NCBI RefSeq assembly: GCF_050219315.1
Contig: NZ_CP116939.1
Location: forward strand, 1,736,001-1,800,000
Direction: 5' to 3'
Length of the DNA stretch: 64,000 bases
DNA from: Megasphaera_A sueciensis
GTDB lineage: Bacteria > Bacillota > Negativicutes > Veillonellales > Megasphaeraceae
Positions within the stretch are counted from its first letter, which is position 1. Every line of letters starts with the position of its first letter. Under the pieces are notes generated by a model, which saw only the letters and a program-made list of their open reading frames with translations, did not search any database and was not told the origin of the DNA. This document shows, one piece after another, positions 37,901 to 46,180 of this stretch. A program made the translations under genes and the position numbers.

Positions 37901-38090
37901 CCTGTGCCACAGAATCATTGACAACCTCAGCATTAGCACCCTGATAAGATGTGCTAATGGAAACAGTCGGTGGTGTTATTTTAGGATATTGCGCAATAGA
38001 CAAATTCAAAATAGATACGATTCCCAAAAGGACAATAATAACGGACAGTACAATAGCAAAAACAGGACGTTCAATAAAAAATTTAGCCAT
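34965..38090 (-). CDS. RND multidrug efflux pump, HAE-1 family (first in operon)
   Basis: AcrB/MexB-type pump of 1041 aa with the same architecture as its downstream paralogue. The motifs GLVVDDAIVVIEAVEHH and GLAAKNAILIVEFAKI are intact, so both copies should be active. A GAGG ribosome site lies just before the ATG. It follows the membrane fusion protein by 19 bases. Two different pumps with one fusion protein recall MdtABC/MuxABC systems, in which two RND subunits form a mixed trimer, but those belong to another subgroup. Confidence 0.93.
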   Translation of the reverse strand: MAKFFIERPVFAIVLSVIIVLLGIVSILNLSIAQYPKITPPTVSISTSYQGANAEVVNDSVAQVIEQEVNGVDGMDNMTGTVADDGSYKLRIQFEAGKDPNVAAVQVQDRVSSANPSLPTTVQEKGIASRNSSEDMAFVFQLYSPNHTYDAKFLKNYGSLYLVDGLKRIDGIGDVNAFGADYSIRVWLQPDKMAKLGVSTSDVVLAIKKQNLEAPIGALGTRPTDDKQALQFTTRIKGRLSDAAQFGKLIVLAKADGSIVYLKDIAKIEMGSENYTNITEQNGNESAGFAILLNSKANTLQSINEVKKYLENAKKDFPPDMDYIVSVDNTKFIRESMLEVSKTFVEALLLVVLIVFLFLQNWRATLIPLLAIPVSLIGTFAAFIILRFNINTLTLFALVLSIGLVVDDAIVVIEAVEHHMRYDCLNPHDATCLAMNEVSGPIVAIACVLASVFLPVAFFQGMTGILYRQFALTIVISMALSALVALSLTPALCAKLLRPYQPISEESVFGRFFKKFNGKLTAYIEKYGVCLRQSMLKTKLSICFLVFLVIFSGVLYKLVPTTFIPEEDQGRYIVAINLPEASGLGRTKEAVEKVSKMIQQQPGVAQVMSLTGMDLLGGGNKSSAGAVFVSLHPWEERKNSDLSVQSEIGKTMMSGKHLQEGTLLALNPPALPGLGAVGGFSLMLEDRAGGTLNNLDAVSQQFIAAAQKRPEIGRISSNFKASTPGYEYNIDRDKAKVLGVSISDIFSTLQVFLGGNEVNDFTLFGRNYKVAVQADGMFRGDVSALQYLHVKNASGDMVPLNTLITPKKVYAPSVISRFNGVKAARINGSQAPGYSSGQAMKALEEVAAQTLPEGYTYEWAGQSREEQKSSSKAPILFGLAFLFAFLCLAALYESWSVPFAVLLAIPAGIFGAFFFQYLRGLEDSIYMQIGLIMLVGLAAKNAILIVEFAKIRVDQGMVASQAAVEAAQLRVRPIIMTSLTFIIGCLPLMFASGAGAGARTSMGTAVVGGMLAATAIGIFLIPTLFVAIEKKTGKFHFWHKL

Positions 38091-38109
38091 CTTTACGCCT
38101 CACTTCGGT

Positions 38110-39270
38110 TTACGTATTACTGAAGTCATCTGCAGCAACAAATGTAGGTTCTACCAAACTGCCATCCTTAATTTTATCCACACCATCCACGACAACCGAT
38201 TCTCCCGCTTTTACTCCATCATCAATAATAACCATATTACCCACTTTAGGCCCTAATTTTACTTTTCTCGTTTCAATTGTATTATCTGTCTTAATAATAT
38301 ATATAAAAGAGCTATCCAGTAAATCTTTTACCGATTGCTGAGGCACTAATACGGCATTCTGGCGTATCTCTCCTGTTGCAATGATTTTAGCAAACATCCC
38401 TGGTACCAAGAAGTGCTGTGGATTATCAAATACAGCTTTTATCGTCAATGTCCCCGTATCGCTGCCGATTCCTTTATCAATTGCATCAATTTTCCCACGC
38501 AGTGGATATTCGCTGCCATTACTTAAAATTAACTTTAAATTACTTTTAAAATCTTCCGGCAAGGAAGCCTGACCATTTTGCGCTAAGGTAATATATTCAT
38601 TTTCGCTGATGGTATACTGTACCCATATCGGATCCAAAGAAGATACGGTCGCCAACGTCGATGACCCAGCTGAAACATATTGTCCTACGCTTAAATCATT
38701 CACATCAATCCGACCATCTACGGGAGATAAAATCAACGTATCTTGTTCATCTTCCATTGCTTCATTAAGCGACGCTTGATCCGAATCTACCGTAGCCTGA
38801 TCTTCTTCCGCTTGCGCTTCATACGAATCTACCGTTTGCTGTGCTATTCCTTGAACTTGCGCTAACATCTTATACCGCTCTAAATCTCTCTGCGTACTCC
38901 GTAAAGCTGCGGTATCTTTTGACAGAGTTCCCCGAGCGGCATTAATTTTAGATTGATATTGCTTATCGTCAATTTGAAAAAGAGGCTGTCCCTTATAAAC
39001 AACATCCCCGCCTTTAACCATCTTATTTATGATATTTCCCGATATTTTAGACATAATGGAGATTTCATTTTTAGACGCTACTTTTCCTACAAATTCATAA
39101 GTCACCGGAGTGTCCTTCGCCTCTACCTTCATGGCTTTCACTTCTACTGCCTGCGGCTCTTTAGGTATGTAAGAATGAAACAGTATCCCTGACTTAGCTA
39201 TTCCTATGCCGACTGCCATAATAAATATCATAATTCCAAAACATACTTTTCTGGATGGCTTTTTTAACAT
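38110..39270 (-). CDS. RND efflux membrane fusion protein (AcrA/MexA family)
   Basis: Periplasmic adaptor of 386 aa linking the RND pumps to an outer-membrane channel. A hydrophobic N-terminal segment (about 10-32) anchors it; there is no lipobox Cys, unlike AcrA. Then come the barrel-sandwich halves (ISGNIINKMVKGGDVVYKGQ and SPVDGRIDVNDLSVGQYV), separated by an alpha-helical hairpin (about 110-165), and beta-barrel and membrane-proximal domains (LVPGMFAKIIATGE). GGGGG precedes the ATG. First gene of the operon, with a strong promoter 77 bases upstream. Confidence 0.92.
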   Translation of the reverse strand: MLKKPSRKVCFGIMIFIMAVGIGIAKSGILFHSYIPKEPQAVEVKAMKVEAKDTPVTYEFVGKVASKNEISIMSKISGNIINKMVKGGDVVYKGQPLFQIDDKQYQSKINAARGTLSKDTAALRSTQRDLERYKMLAQVQGIAQQTVDSYEAQAEEDQATVDSDQASLNEAMEDEQDTLILSPVDGRIDVNDLSVGQYVSAGSSTLATVSSLDPIWVQYTISENEYITLAQNGQASLPEDFKSNLKLILSNGSEYPLRGKIDAIDKGIGSDTGTLTIKAVFDNPQHFLVPGMFAKIIATGEIRQNAVLVPQQSVKDLLDSSFIYIIKTDNTIETRKVKLGPKVGNMVIIDDGVKAGESVVVDGVDKIKDGSLVEPTFVAADDFSNT

Positions 39271-39346
39271 AATATTCCCCCTGTATGTGATGTATTCATC
39301 ACAGCATTATGTATAAATATATAACGATTTGCTTACATCTGCTGTT

Positions 39347-39376
39347 ATTATACGTAGTTAATATATCCGTAGTCAA
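39347..39376 (-). promoter_or_regulatory. Promoter of the RND efflux operon
   Basis: Minus strand TTGACT (39371-39376), 18 bases, perfect TATAAT (39347-39352). ACTACG occurs twice in the spacer region at a 15-bp step. An alternative pair TTGCAG/TATTAA overlaps it, shifted upstream. The 11-bp-spaced repeats described at 39391 lie immediately upstream. Confidence 0.75.
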
Positions 39377-39390
39377 TATACTGCAATTAT

Positions 39391-39428
39391 GTTACGTTAT
39401 TGTTACGCTATTATCACATTTTTGTGAC
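39391..39428 (-). promoter_or_regulatory. Four half-sites at 11-bp steps: candidate OmpR-type activator site
   Basis: On the plus strand GTTAC (39391), GTTAC (39402), ATCAC (39413) and GTGAC (39424) occur at exactly 11-bp steps, 15 bases upstream of the efflux -35. The last part, ACATTTTTGTGACA, differs at one position from ACATTTTTGTTACA at 56738-56751, next to the two-component system. Direct repeats at one-helical-turn spacing just before the -35 are the usual form of OmpR/PhoB activator sites. Confidence 0.6.
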
Positions 39429-39437
39429 AATAGCTAT

Positions 39438-39484
39438 AAAAAAAGAAGAACTCGGCAATAACGTTCCCGAGTTCTTCTTTTTTT
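39438..39484 (-). terminator. Strong terminator after fixX
   Basis: 18-bp perfect stem (39438-39455 with 39467-39484), GAAGAACTCGG at its core, flanked by 7 A and 7 T, so it works in either direction. It ends the transcript from the lut/men/fix genes and isolates the RND promoter. Confidence 0.9.
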
Positions 39485-39524
39485 ATTTTGACACACAGTC
39501 CCATCACATCTACTGAAATTTTTT

Positions 39525-39809
39525 TTATCCCTGATGAAATTCTACGCCATATCCAGATTCCGGATATTCCCAGCTTTTAATAACTTTTCCATGCGACAAT
39601 ACACGACAAGTCCCACATTCCAAACACCCTTCGTGACTGAAAACAAGTTTCCCGTTTTCGTATTTGTATAATTCAGCCGGACAAGCTTTTACAATACGCA
39701 TAATTTCTTTTTCATCAGTAAAATCCTCATTAATGATGATATGGGATTTTTCCTCATTTGTAGTAAATTTGAGAGTCCCCAATTTATCATCAATGCTCAT
39801 TTTTGCCAT
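39525..39809 (-). CDS. fixX: Ferredoxin-like protein FixX
   Basis: A 94-aa 4Fe-4S protein partnering FixC, equivalent to the C-terminal cluster domain of ETF:quinone oxidoreductase. Four cysteines fit one cluster: ACPAELY, then GCLECGTC. GGAGG lies before the ATG at 39809, which is one base after the fixC stop. The 12 extra codons of the longer frame lie inside fixC. It passes electrons from ETF to the FixC flavin or quinone. Confidence 0.92.
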   Translation of the reverse strand: MAKMSIDDKLGTLKFTTNEEKSHIIINEDFTDEKEIMRIVKACPAELYKYENGKLVFSHEGCLECGTCRVLSHGKVIKSWEYPESGYGVEFHQG

Positions 39810-39810
39810 A

Positions 39811-41103
39811 TTAGAACGCCTCCAATGCTTTAGAACCAAGATCAACCAAACCTGCTAACCCGCCATTTTTAGCCAGAACCATCATAGCAATCATCGGAAT
39901 CGCCATCGGTGTTCTGCCATCAACAGTAAGCAGTTCAGATGCAAATTCATCTGCCATTTTAGGAATATCATTAAATACCGCATGACATTCAAGCAAACTT
40001 GGGAAGTTCTGGTACATCTTCAATTCTTTCAGTACAAAGCTATCTTCAAGCAAGGTTTTGTAATAAGCAAGTCCACCGGCAGAAAAATCTTCTTTTGCTT
40101 TTGCCTTGATAACGGCTTCAGCCGCCAATCGGCCGGATTCAATAGCAAAATCCATACCACGGACAGTGTAACCAAGGTTGATAACAAAAGCAGCTGCGTC
40201 TCCAACTACAAGAACGCCGTCTTTAACCAATTCCGGCACCATCTTATATCCGCCTTCCGTTACCAAATGCGCAGAATATTCTTGCAATTTGCCGCCAGCA
40301 ATCAAGGGCTTGATTACAGGATGATTCTTAACACGTTCTACCATATCTGGCACACTAGTATCAACTCGTCCGATATCACTTATAGTTGTTACTATTCCAA
40401 GAGAAATGCTATCTGTATTGGTATATAAGAAAGCACCGCCAAGGTTGCCGCAAGTTGGATCACCCGCCATCATCATAGCGGTCCCTTCTCCGTCAGAAAC
40501 TCCGAATCGTTCATTAATCACCTGTGGATCCAAAGCGATAACTTCCTTAACACCCACCGCCACTTGCGTCGGATCAAGTTCTTCTTTCATTCCCAATTTC
40601 TGAGCCAGAAGAGAGTTAACCCCATCAGCTAAAATAACCACATCACCAAATACTTCTTCCCCACCACAGGAAATACCAACGGCTTGTCCATCCTTTACAA
40701 GGATATCATCTACAAGAAGCCCCGTAGCAACCATAGCACCAGCTTCTTCAGCCTTATCGGCCAACCATTTATCAAATTTGGCACGAAGTACAGAATAGGA
40801 GGCACAAGGTTGTGCTCCTAATTTTCCTGAACTGTATTCAATCGTCATAGCTGTTTCTTCCGTCATTAGAGCAATGCGTTCTTTGACGATTTTACGTTCT
40901 ATAGGAGCTTCTTCTGCAAAATTCGGAATCAGCTTTTCTAAGCTATGACCATAAAGGCGGCCGCCGCTGGAATTCTTAGCGCCGCAAAATTTGCCACGCT
41001 CTACAACCATAACATCCAGACCCGCCTGGGCCATTGCATAGGCCGCAGATAATCCTGCCAAGCCGCCACCTACGACAATGGCATCAAACTTTTCTTCACT
41101 CAT
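39811..41103 (-). CDS. fixC: ETF:quinone oxidoreductase FixC
   Basis: FAD-dependent membrane-associated oxidoreductase (430 aa) that takes electrons from electron-transfer flavoprotein to quinone. The N-terminal Rossmann motif is DAIVVGGGLAGLSAAYAMA, followed by VVERGKFCGAKNSSGG. A second FAD contact is GVLVVGDAAAFVINLG. The start at 41103 has AGGAGG upstream. The partner ETF genes (fixAB) are not in the window. It lies downstream of menaquinone genes and with fixX forms a functional pair. Confidence 0.92.
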   Translation of the reverse strand: MSEEKFDAIVVGGGLAGLSAAYAMAQAGLDVMVVERGKFCGAKNSSGGRLYGHSLEKLIPNFAEEAPIERKIVKERIALMTEETAMTIEYSSGKLGAQPCASYSVLRAKFDKWLADKAEEAGAMVATGLLVDDILVKDGQAVGISCGGEEVFGDVVILADGVNSLLAQKLGMKEELDPTQVAVGVKEVIALDPQVINERFGVSDGEGTAMMMAGDPTCGNLGGAFLYTNTDSISLGIVTTISDIGRVDTSVPDMVERVKNHPVIKPLIAGGKLQEYSAHLVTEGGYKMVPELVKDGVLVVGDAAAFVINLGYTVRGMDFAIESGRLAAEAVIKAKAKEDFSAGGLAYYKTLLEDSFVLKELKMYQNFPSLLECHAVFNDIPKMADEFASELLTVDGRTPMAIPMIAMMVLAKNGGLAGLVDLGSKALEAF

Positions 41104-41218
41104 AGTCTTATCCTCCTTGATTTTACGATTAATATCAATCAACCGTTGACATTATAAATCCGCAGTATAATCAGGTTCCTTTTTATCTCTACAGCGTATA
41201 TACGTTCTTACATAGTTA

Positions 41219-41932
41219 CTACATCATTTTTACAGCATACGGTTTTTGTCCCCAGTGCAATACGCAGGCTCCGAACAAACGGCTTTTATACCCCACCTCC
41301 GTCAGCCCTACATTACAAAACAATGCCAAAAGCTGATTCCTGCGCAAAAAATTACGTGTCGACTGCCACAGCCATTGATACTCTTTATGATGATCAAACC
41401 CTCCTCCTAAAACAGGCATGATCATGCGAAAATATATCTCATAAAAAGGCCGGACCCACGGAGAATCAGGAACAAAAGAATCTAAACAATATACCCACCC
41501 ACCGGGGCAAACAACCCGTCTCATTTCCTGCAGCACCCGTTCATAATCAGACGTATTTCTAAGACCAAAAGAAATACAAGCAGCTGAAAAACTATCATCA
41601 GCAAAAGGAAGTTTCATTGCATCCCCCTCCTGCCAGACAAGGTTAGTTAACATCCGGCCTTTTTCCTGTGCTATTGCCAGCATCGACGGAGAAAAATCCA
41701 ACCCTGTAATCTGCAAATCCTGCCGCTTTGCTGCCAAAGCAATCGCAATATCACCGGTACCGCTGCATACATCCAGCACCGCTCCTGTTGCACTTTTTGA
41801 AACCGCATCAACCAGAAGTTTTTTCCAGCTCTTTTCCAATCCCAAACTAATACGGTAATTTCCACGGTCATAAGAATGAGAAATATGCTGAAACACCTGA
41901 AACACCCGATCTCGTTTTGATACCTCAGCCAT
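41219..41932 (-). CDS. ubiE: Demethylmenaquinone methyltransferase
   Basis: SAM-dependent C-methyltransferase (237 aa, MenG/UbiE) for the last step of menaquinone synthesis. The opening VFQHISHSYDRGNYRISLGLEKSWKK, motif I LDVCSGTGDIAIALA and the NTSDYERVLQEMRRVVCPGG segment are family hallmarks. It overlaps menA by 8 bp, so is translated with it. Other men genes (menFDHCEB or the futalosine set) are not in this window. Confidence 0.93.
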   Translation of the reverse strand: MAEVSKRDRVFQVFQHISHSYDRGNYRISLGLEKSWKKLLVDAVSKSATGAVLDVCSGTGDIAIALAAKRQDLQITGLDFSPSMLAIAQEKGRMLTNLVWQEGDAMKLPFADDSFSAACISFGLRNTSDYERVLQEMRRVVCPGGWVYCLDSFVPDSPWVRPFYEIYFRMIMPVLGGGFDHHKEYQWLWQSTRNFLRRNQLLALFCNVGLTEVGYKSRLFGACVLHWGQKPYAVKMM

Positions 41933-42860
41933 AAATACTCGCTCCCATCAATACGCAAAAGGCCAGCGTAACAATATAAGCACCGTTACCGAATATATTG
42001 GCTCGAAGAATTCCTTTCATCTGTACAATACGCTGTCCGGGGGTCAAGCTTGAAGTAAGTAAAAACCTAAATAGCTTATGCGCCGATACTACCATCAGCA
42101 TAGGACAAATAATTCCCCAAAAGCCCAACAACCATACCGGCAGTATACAGAGAAACAGGATCCATAGTACCGTCACTATACGATACAACCGTACGGCATG
42201 CTCATACCCCAAAAGAACAGGCAGCGTTTTTCGTTTAGCTTCACGATCTTTTACAATATCACATATATTATTGGTCATCATAATAAGGCCAATTCCTAAA
42301 ACAAACGGCAAAGCTGCCAATAATACGATCCAGTGAAAATCGCCTGTAATTGCTGCTAAAATTCCCAAAGGAATCAATCCGCCCATAACAAGTCCCGATA
42401 CAAATTCTCCCACCGGCAAATAGGAAAGCGGAAAAGGTCCTCCCGAATAAAAAACAACAGCAACTCCACCGGCAACACCAACAACAATAGGTGCAATCCC
42501 GGCAGTCAACAGTACGGGCATGACCACCAGCACAGCCGCTCCCAAATAAATCACTGCCAACCATAACGCATGTACCGGATTTAAATTTTCATACACCAGC
42601 ACGGCATCGTCGGCATCCACATGATCTGCCGCACTATCAACGCCTTTAACATAATCAAAGAAATCATTAAACGTATTTACCGAAGACTGCATCAATATAC
42701 ACGCACATAAAAGCAGTGTCCCTACTATAAAATGTAGTCCGTATCCTGCCAGTACACAATACAGTTCTCCAAACAAAGCCGGACAAATCGATGCAGGCCA
42801 AGTATGCGGTGCGGCCAGCCGTAAAGCCAGCTTAGGTGTAAGTACATTCCATCGTTCCAT
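41925..42860 (-). CDS. menA: 1,4-dihydroxy-2-naphthoate prenyltransferase MenA
   Basis: UbiA-superfamily membrane prenyltransferase (311 aa) attaching the polyprenyl chain to DHNA. Two aspartate-rich motifs are present: NTFNDFFDYVKGVDSAADHVD near residue 60 and NNICDIVKDREAKRKTLPVLLG near 200. About eight or nine membrane helices. It starts one base after the hepT stop, as expected for a hepT-menA-ubiE operon that makes the side chain, attaches it and methylates the ring. Confidence 0.93.
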   Translation of the reverse strand: MERWNVLTPKLALRLAAPHTWPASICPALFGELYCVLAGYGLHFIVGTLLLCACILMQSSVNTFNDFFDYVKGVDSAADHVDADDAVLVYENLNPVHALWLAVIYLGAAVLVVMPVLLTAGIAPIVVGVAGGVAVVFYSGGPFPLSYLPVGEFVSGLVMGGLIPLGILAAITGDFHWIVLLAALPFVLGIGLIMMTNNICDIVKDREAKRKTLPVLLGYEHAVRLYRIVTVLWILFLCILPVWLLGFWGIICPMLMVVSAHKLFRFLLTSSLTPGQRIVQMKGILRANIFGNGAYIVTLAFCVLMGASIYG

Positions 42861-42861
42861 A

Positions 42862-43899
42862 TCACACCGTCCCCAGCTTGCGAACCAACTTTAACAATAA
42901 CCGAGAATATTCGCATTGCGGAAGTTCGTCTGCAATTGCTTCTGCCTGCCATTGACGCTTTTTTATCTCCTGCCAGGCCGCTTCGACTCCACCTAATCTA
43001 GTTACTGCCGTTTCCATCTGAAACATCTCTTGTAATGTCAATGCACCTTCAGCATTACGCCGCATGAATGGAATCAGCGCTTCTCGTCCTCCTGGCTGTT
43101 TCATAGCACAAAGTATAGGCATTGTATATATACCTTCTTGGAAGTCCTTATGCGCCGATTTACCGATGGTCAAAACATCCGATGTAAAATCCAGCAGGTC
43201 ATCCCGAATCTGAAACATCAAACCGAGGCACTCACCGAATAACTCCAAATTACGAACCATCCGTTCATCACAGCCGCTCTCCATAGCTCCTATCCGACAG
43301 CAAGCCATAAATAAAGCAACTGTCTTTCCATGAATATTGTTCAAATACTCTTCAACCGTCACATCTTCCTTATATCGGCACATGGCTTGACCTATTTCTC
43401 CGGCACACATCGCCTCGATGGTCTTTGATAAAACAATACCCGCACGATTCATAGCTTCCTTCATCATATAATAGCTGATTCTACCCATGAGGAAGTCTCC
43501 GGCATATACGGCAGCATCTTTTCCATACTTTTTCTGAATGGAAGGTTTTCCTCTGCGGTAATCCGAATCATCAACAATATCATCATGAATCAATGATGCC
43601 ATATGTGTCATTTCCACAATAGCGGCCAGCTTACAAAGCCGGTCCTGAGCTGTCTTGCAAGCCGATCCGAACTCACTTGCCAACAATAACAGTCTGGGCC
43701 GGATCATCTTTCCCCGGGTAGAAACCACATCATCTAATACAGTCCCCACTTCTGATCCGGAAAAAGGATGAACCGAAAAGAGATCAATATACCCTTCCAC
43801 TGCTTTCATCCGCTTGTCGTACACATTCCCAATATGCATCGGCATTACTTTGCTGACTTTGTTGTCAAATAACTCCTGTTTGGTCATCAATATGCTCAC
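42862..43899 (-). CDS. hepT: Polyprenyl diphosphate synthase (HepT-like)
   Basis: Long-chain trans-isoprenyl diphosphate synthase, about 345 aa. The first aspartate-rich motif is DDIVDDSDYRRGKPS and the second DDLLDFT; GKMIRPRLLLLA precedes the first. It would supply the menaquinone side chain. The start is uncertain: GTG at 43899 has AAAGG 6 bases upstream, while an ATG four codons later is farther from it. Immediately upstream of menA. Confidence 0.9.
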   Translation of the reverse strand: MSILMTKQELFDNKVSKVMPMHIGNVYDKRMKAVEGYIDLFSVHPFSGSEVGTVLDDVVSTRGKMIRPRLLLLASEFGSACKTAQDRLCKLAAIVEMTHMASLIHDDIVDDSDYRRGKPSIQKKYGKDAAVYAGDFLMGRISYYMMKEAMNRAGIVLSKTIEAMCAGEIGQAMCRYKEDVTVEEYLNNIHGKTVALFMACCRIGAMESGCDERMVRNLELFGECLGLMFQIRDDLLDFTSDVLTIGKSAHKDFQEGIYTMPILCAMKQPGGREALIPFMRRNAEGALTLQEMFQMETAVTRLGGVEAAWQEIKKRQWQAEAIADELPQCEYSRLLLKLVRKLGTV

Positions 43900-44002
43900 G
43901 TACACCTTTCCAGAGAATGTTTTCGTTTTAGTGAAATTCTGCAGTGAATATCACAGATTTTGTATATTTATTACAGAAATGATTAAGCCAGAAATTTGGT
44001 TT

Positions 44003-46159
44003 TTAAAGACCACGTTTTTCCGTAAGAATCTGTGCCGTATGTTTAACTTTGATATCATCTCTGCCACGAGCATCGAGACCGCCCCTGATCTGCAATAAAC
44101 ACCCCGGGCAATCAACAGCAACCGTATCTGCTCCGGTTTCAAGGATATGATTTATTTTTGCTTGCAAAATCGGTGCCGAAATTTCTGGATATTTGATGGA
44201 ATATGACCCGGAGAACCCACAGCAGCTGTCACATTCGGTCATTTCAGTAAGTTCCACTCCTTTGGTCTGCGTAAGCAGTTCACGCTGTTCTTTCCAAACA
44301 TTCATGGTTCTTCTCATATGACAGGAATCATGATAGGTAATCTTCATCGGGACACCATCACCGTCACCGGGAATACCGCCGAGCATGTAAACAAGTTTAG
44401 AAAAATCAAAAGTTTTTTCAGCCAGAACTTTTGCACGTTTAAGCATTGCCGGATCATCCTGAAACATATTTTGATAATCAATTAAAGCATGTGTACAAGT
44501 CGGACAAGCAGATACGATATAATCGTATTTTTCAGCTTCCATTGCTTCAATATTAATAACAGCAGATTTTTTGGCATTATCCTCGTCACCCATATAAGTC
44601 GCAGGGGCTCCGCAGCAAGACTGACCCTGAGGCATTTCCACCTTATATCCGCATGCATTCAGCCCTTTAACAACCGCTTCTGCAATATCTACATAAACAA
44701 AGTCTAGCAAACACCCTGTAAAAATACCAATCGTGCCCTTAGGATTTGGTACGTCCTGTTTCATTGTAAGAATAACATCACGGAAAGGTACTTTGGCAAC
44801 CGTCGGCAAGCTTCGTCCCGCTGTAAGACCGGATAAAAACATCGGCATATGGCGAATCATCGGTTCACCTTTGCTGAGCGCTCCCTGTGCAACAGAAGCA
44901 ATACGCAGCATGGAGTGGAAAAGATGACGATCACTCACTGTATCAAGAGCAAATTTATGAATCGGATTCAGTCCATCACGCTTTGCATATCTCGTACGCA
45001 GTTTCAAAATCATGCCCGCAATATCCAGTTTGCCCGCACATACTTCATTACATTTTTTACACTGCAAACAGAGATTCTGAATATTTTCAGCTCGTTCCTG
45101 AGAAGTCAGGAATGCCGTTAATAACGTACCAATTCCTCCGGTGTATACCTTACCGCCATACACATGACCACCTACAAGGCGAAAAGCGGAACAGACATTG
45201 AGGCAAGCTCCACAGCGGATACAGCAGAAAATATCCTTAAAATCAGGATCTTCCAGAATTTTGCTGCGGCCGTTATCCAAAATAATTACATGAAATTCTT
45301 TTTGCGCCTTTTCATCTGTGTCTTTATTTACTACAACTTCATTGGACCCAGTATACATGCAAACATAACTGGTAAGTGTCTGGGCTGTACCATTACGCGG
45401 CAGTGCTTTCATAGCATATCGGATATCGCTAAGCTTGGCCACAAATTTTTCAATACCTACGACGTATACATGGATGGGCGGCAATGTCGCCGTCATGCGT
45501 CCGTTTCCTTCATTTGTAAAAGTGATAACGGTACCAGTATTAGCTACAGCAATATTGGCTCCGGAAACTCCCATGTCTGCATTTAGGAATTTATCCCTCA
45601 TATATTTTCTCGAAGAACGCACCAATTCCAAAATAACCGGATTATTTTGTTCATGAAGGTATTCCGTGAAATATTCTGCTACTTGTTCTTTAGAAAGATG
45701 GATTGCCGGCATAACCATATGAACCGGAGTATCCCCGGTAATCGCATTGATAAATTCACCCAAGTCGGTTTCCTGCACATCAATACCATCTTCACGCAGC
45801 AACTCATTCATGTGGATTTCTTCGGTCGTCATGGATTTAGATTTTACAACGGCTTTAACGCCTCTTTCTTTGGCCAGTTTACGAATATAATCCATCGCAG
45901 CTTCACCATCGGCTGCACGAAACACATGTCCGCCTCTAGCATTGAAATTCTTTTCAAATTCATCTACCAATTCGTTAATATGTTCAGCCGCATATGATTT
46001 ACCTTCATGAATTTTTTCACGAATCGCTTCAAAATCGTACCCTTTATAAACCTTAGCTCTATTGCCGGGATAGGCACTGGTAAATTTAGTTAGGGCATTT
46101 TGCAGGGCATTATTCTCTATGGCTGACTCGATCTCCTGCTTCAATTCTTCGTTATCCAT
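44003..46159 (-). CDS. LutB-LutA fusion: lactate utilisation Fe-S protein
   Basis: A 718-aa protein joining two subunits of the LutABC L-lactate dehydrogenase. The N-terminal LUD domain (about 1-290, LutB-like, with SGANIAVANTGTVITFTNEGNG) leads into two ferredoxin clusters, CIRCGACLNVC and CLQCKKCNEVC. The C-terminal half is LutA/GlpC-like with two CCG domains: GCLLDFVY ... SCCGAPATYMG and DSCHMRRTM ... CDSCCGFSGSYS plus VDCPGC. It would oxidise lactate to pyruvate together with LutC and pass electrons to quinone. lutC is 21 bases upstream. An alternative is an electron-transfer role with another 2-hydroxyacid. Confidence 0.88.
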   Translation of the reverse strand: MDNEELKQEIESAIENNALQNALTKFTSAYPGNRAKVYKGYDFEAIREKIHEGKSYAAEHINELVDEFEKNFNARGGHVFRAADGEAAMDYIRKLAKERGVKAVVKSKSMTTEEIHMNELLREDGIDVQETDLGEFINAITGDTPVHMVMPAIHLSKEQVAEYFTEYLHEQNNPVILELVRSSRKYMRDKFLNADMGVSGANIAVANTGTVITFTNEGNGRMTATLPPIHVYVVGIEKFVAKLSDIRYAMKALPRNGTAQTLTSYVCMYTGSNEVVVNKDTDEKAQKEFHVIILDNGRSKILEDPDFKDIFCCIRCGACLNVCSAFRLVGGHVYGGKVYTGGIGTLLTAFLTSQERAENIQNLCLQCKKCNEVCAGKLDIAGMILKLRTRYAKRDGLNPIHKFALDTVSDRHLFHSMLRIASVAQGALSKGEPMIRHMPMFLSGLTAGRSLPTVAKVPFRDVILTMKQDVPNPKGTIGIFTGCLLDFVYVDIAEAVVKGLNACGYKVEMPQGQSCCGAPATYMGDEDNAKKSAVINIEAMEAEKYDYIVSACPTCTHALIDYQNMFQDDPAMLKRAKVLAEKTFDFSKLVYMLGGIPGDGDGVPMKITYHDSCHMRRTMNVWKEQRELLTQTKGVELTEMTECDSCCGFSGSYSIKYPEISAPILQAKINHILETGADTVAVDCPGCLLQIRGGLDARGRDDIKVKHTAQILTEKRGL

Positions 46160-46180
46160 ATCAAGTATCCTCCTTTATTA

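Noticed and set aside
39414..39427. TCACATTTTTGTGA palindrome as a CRP-like site
   Set aside because: It is short, its spacing does not match a CRP/FNR box, and it is explained as the last two units of the 11-bp repeat array.
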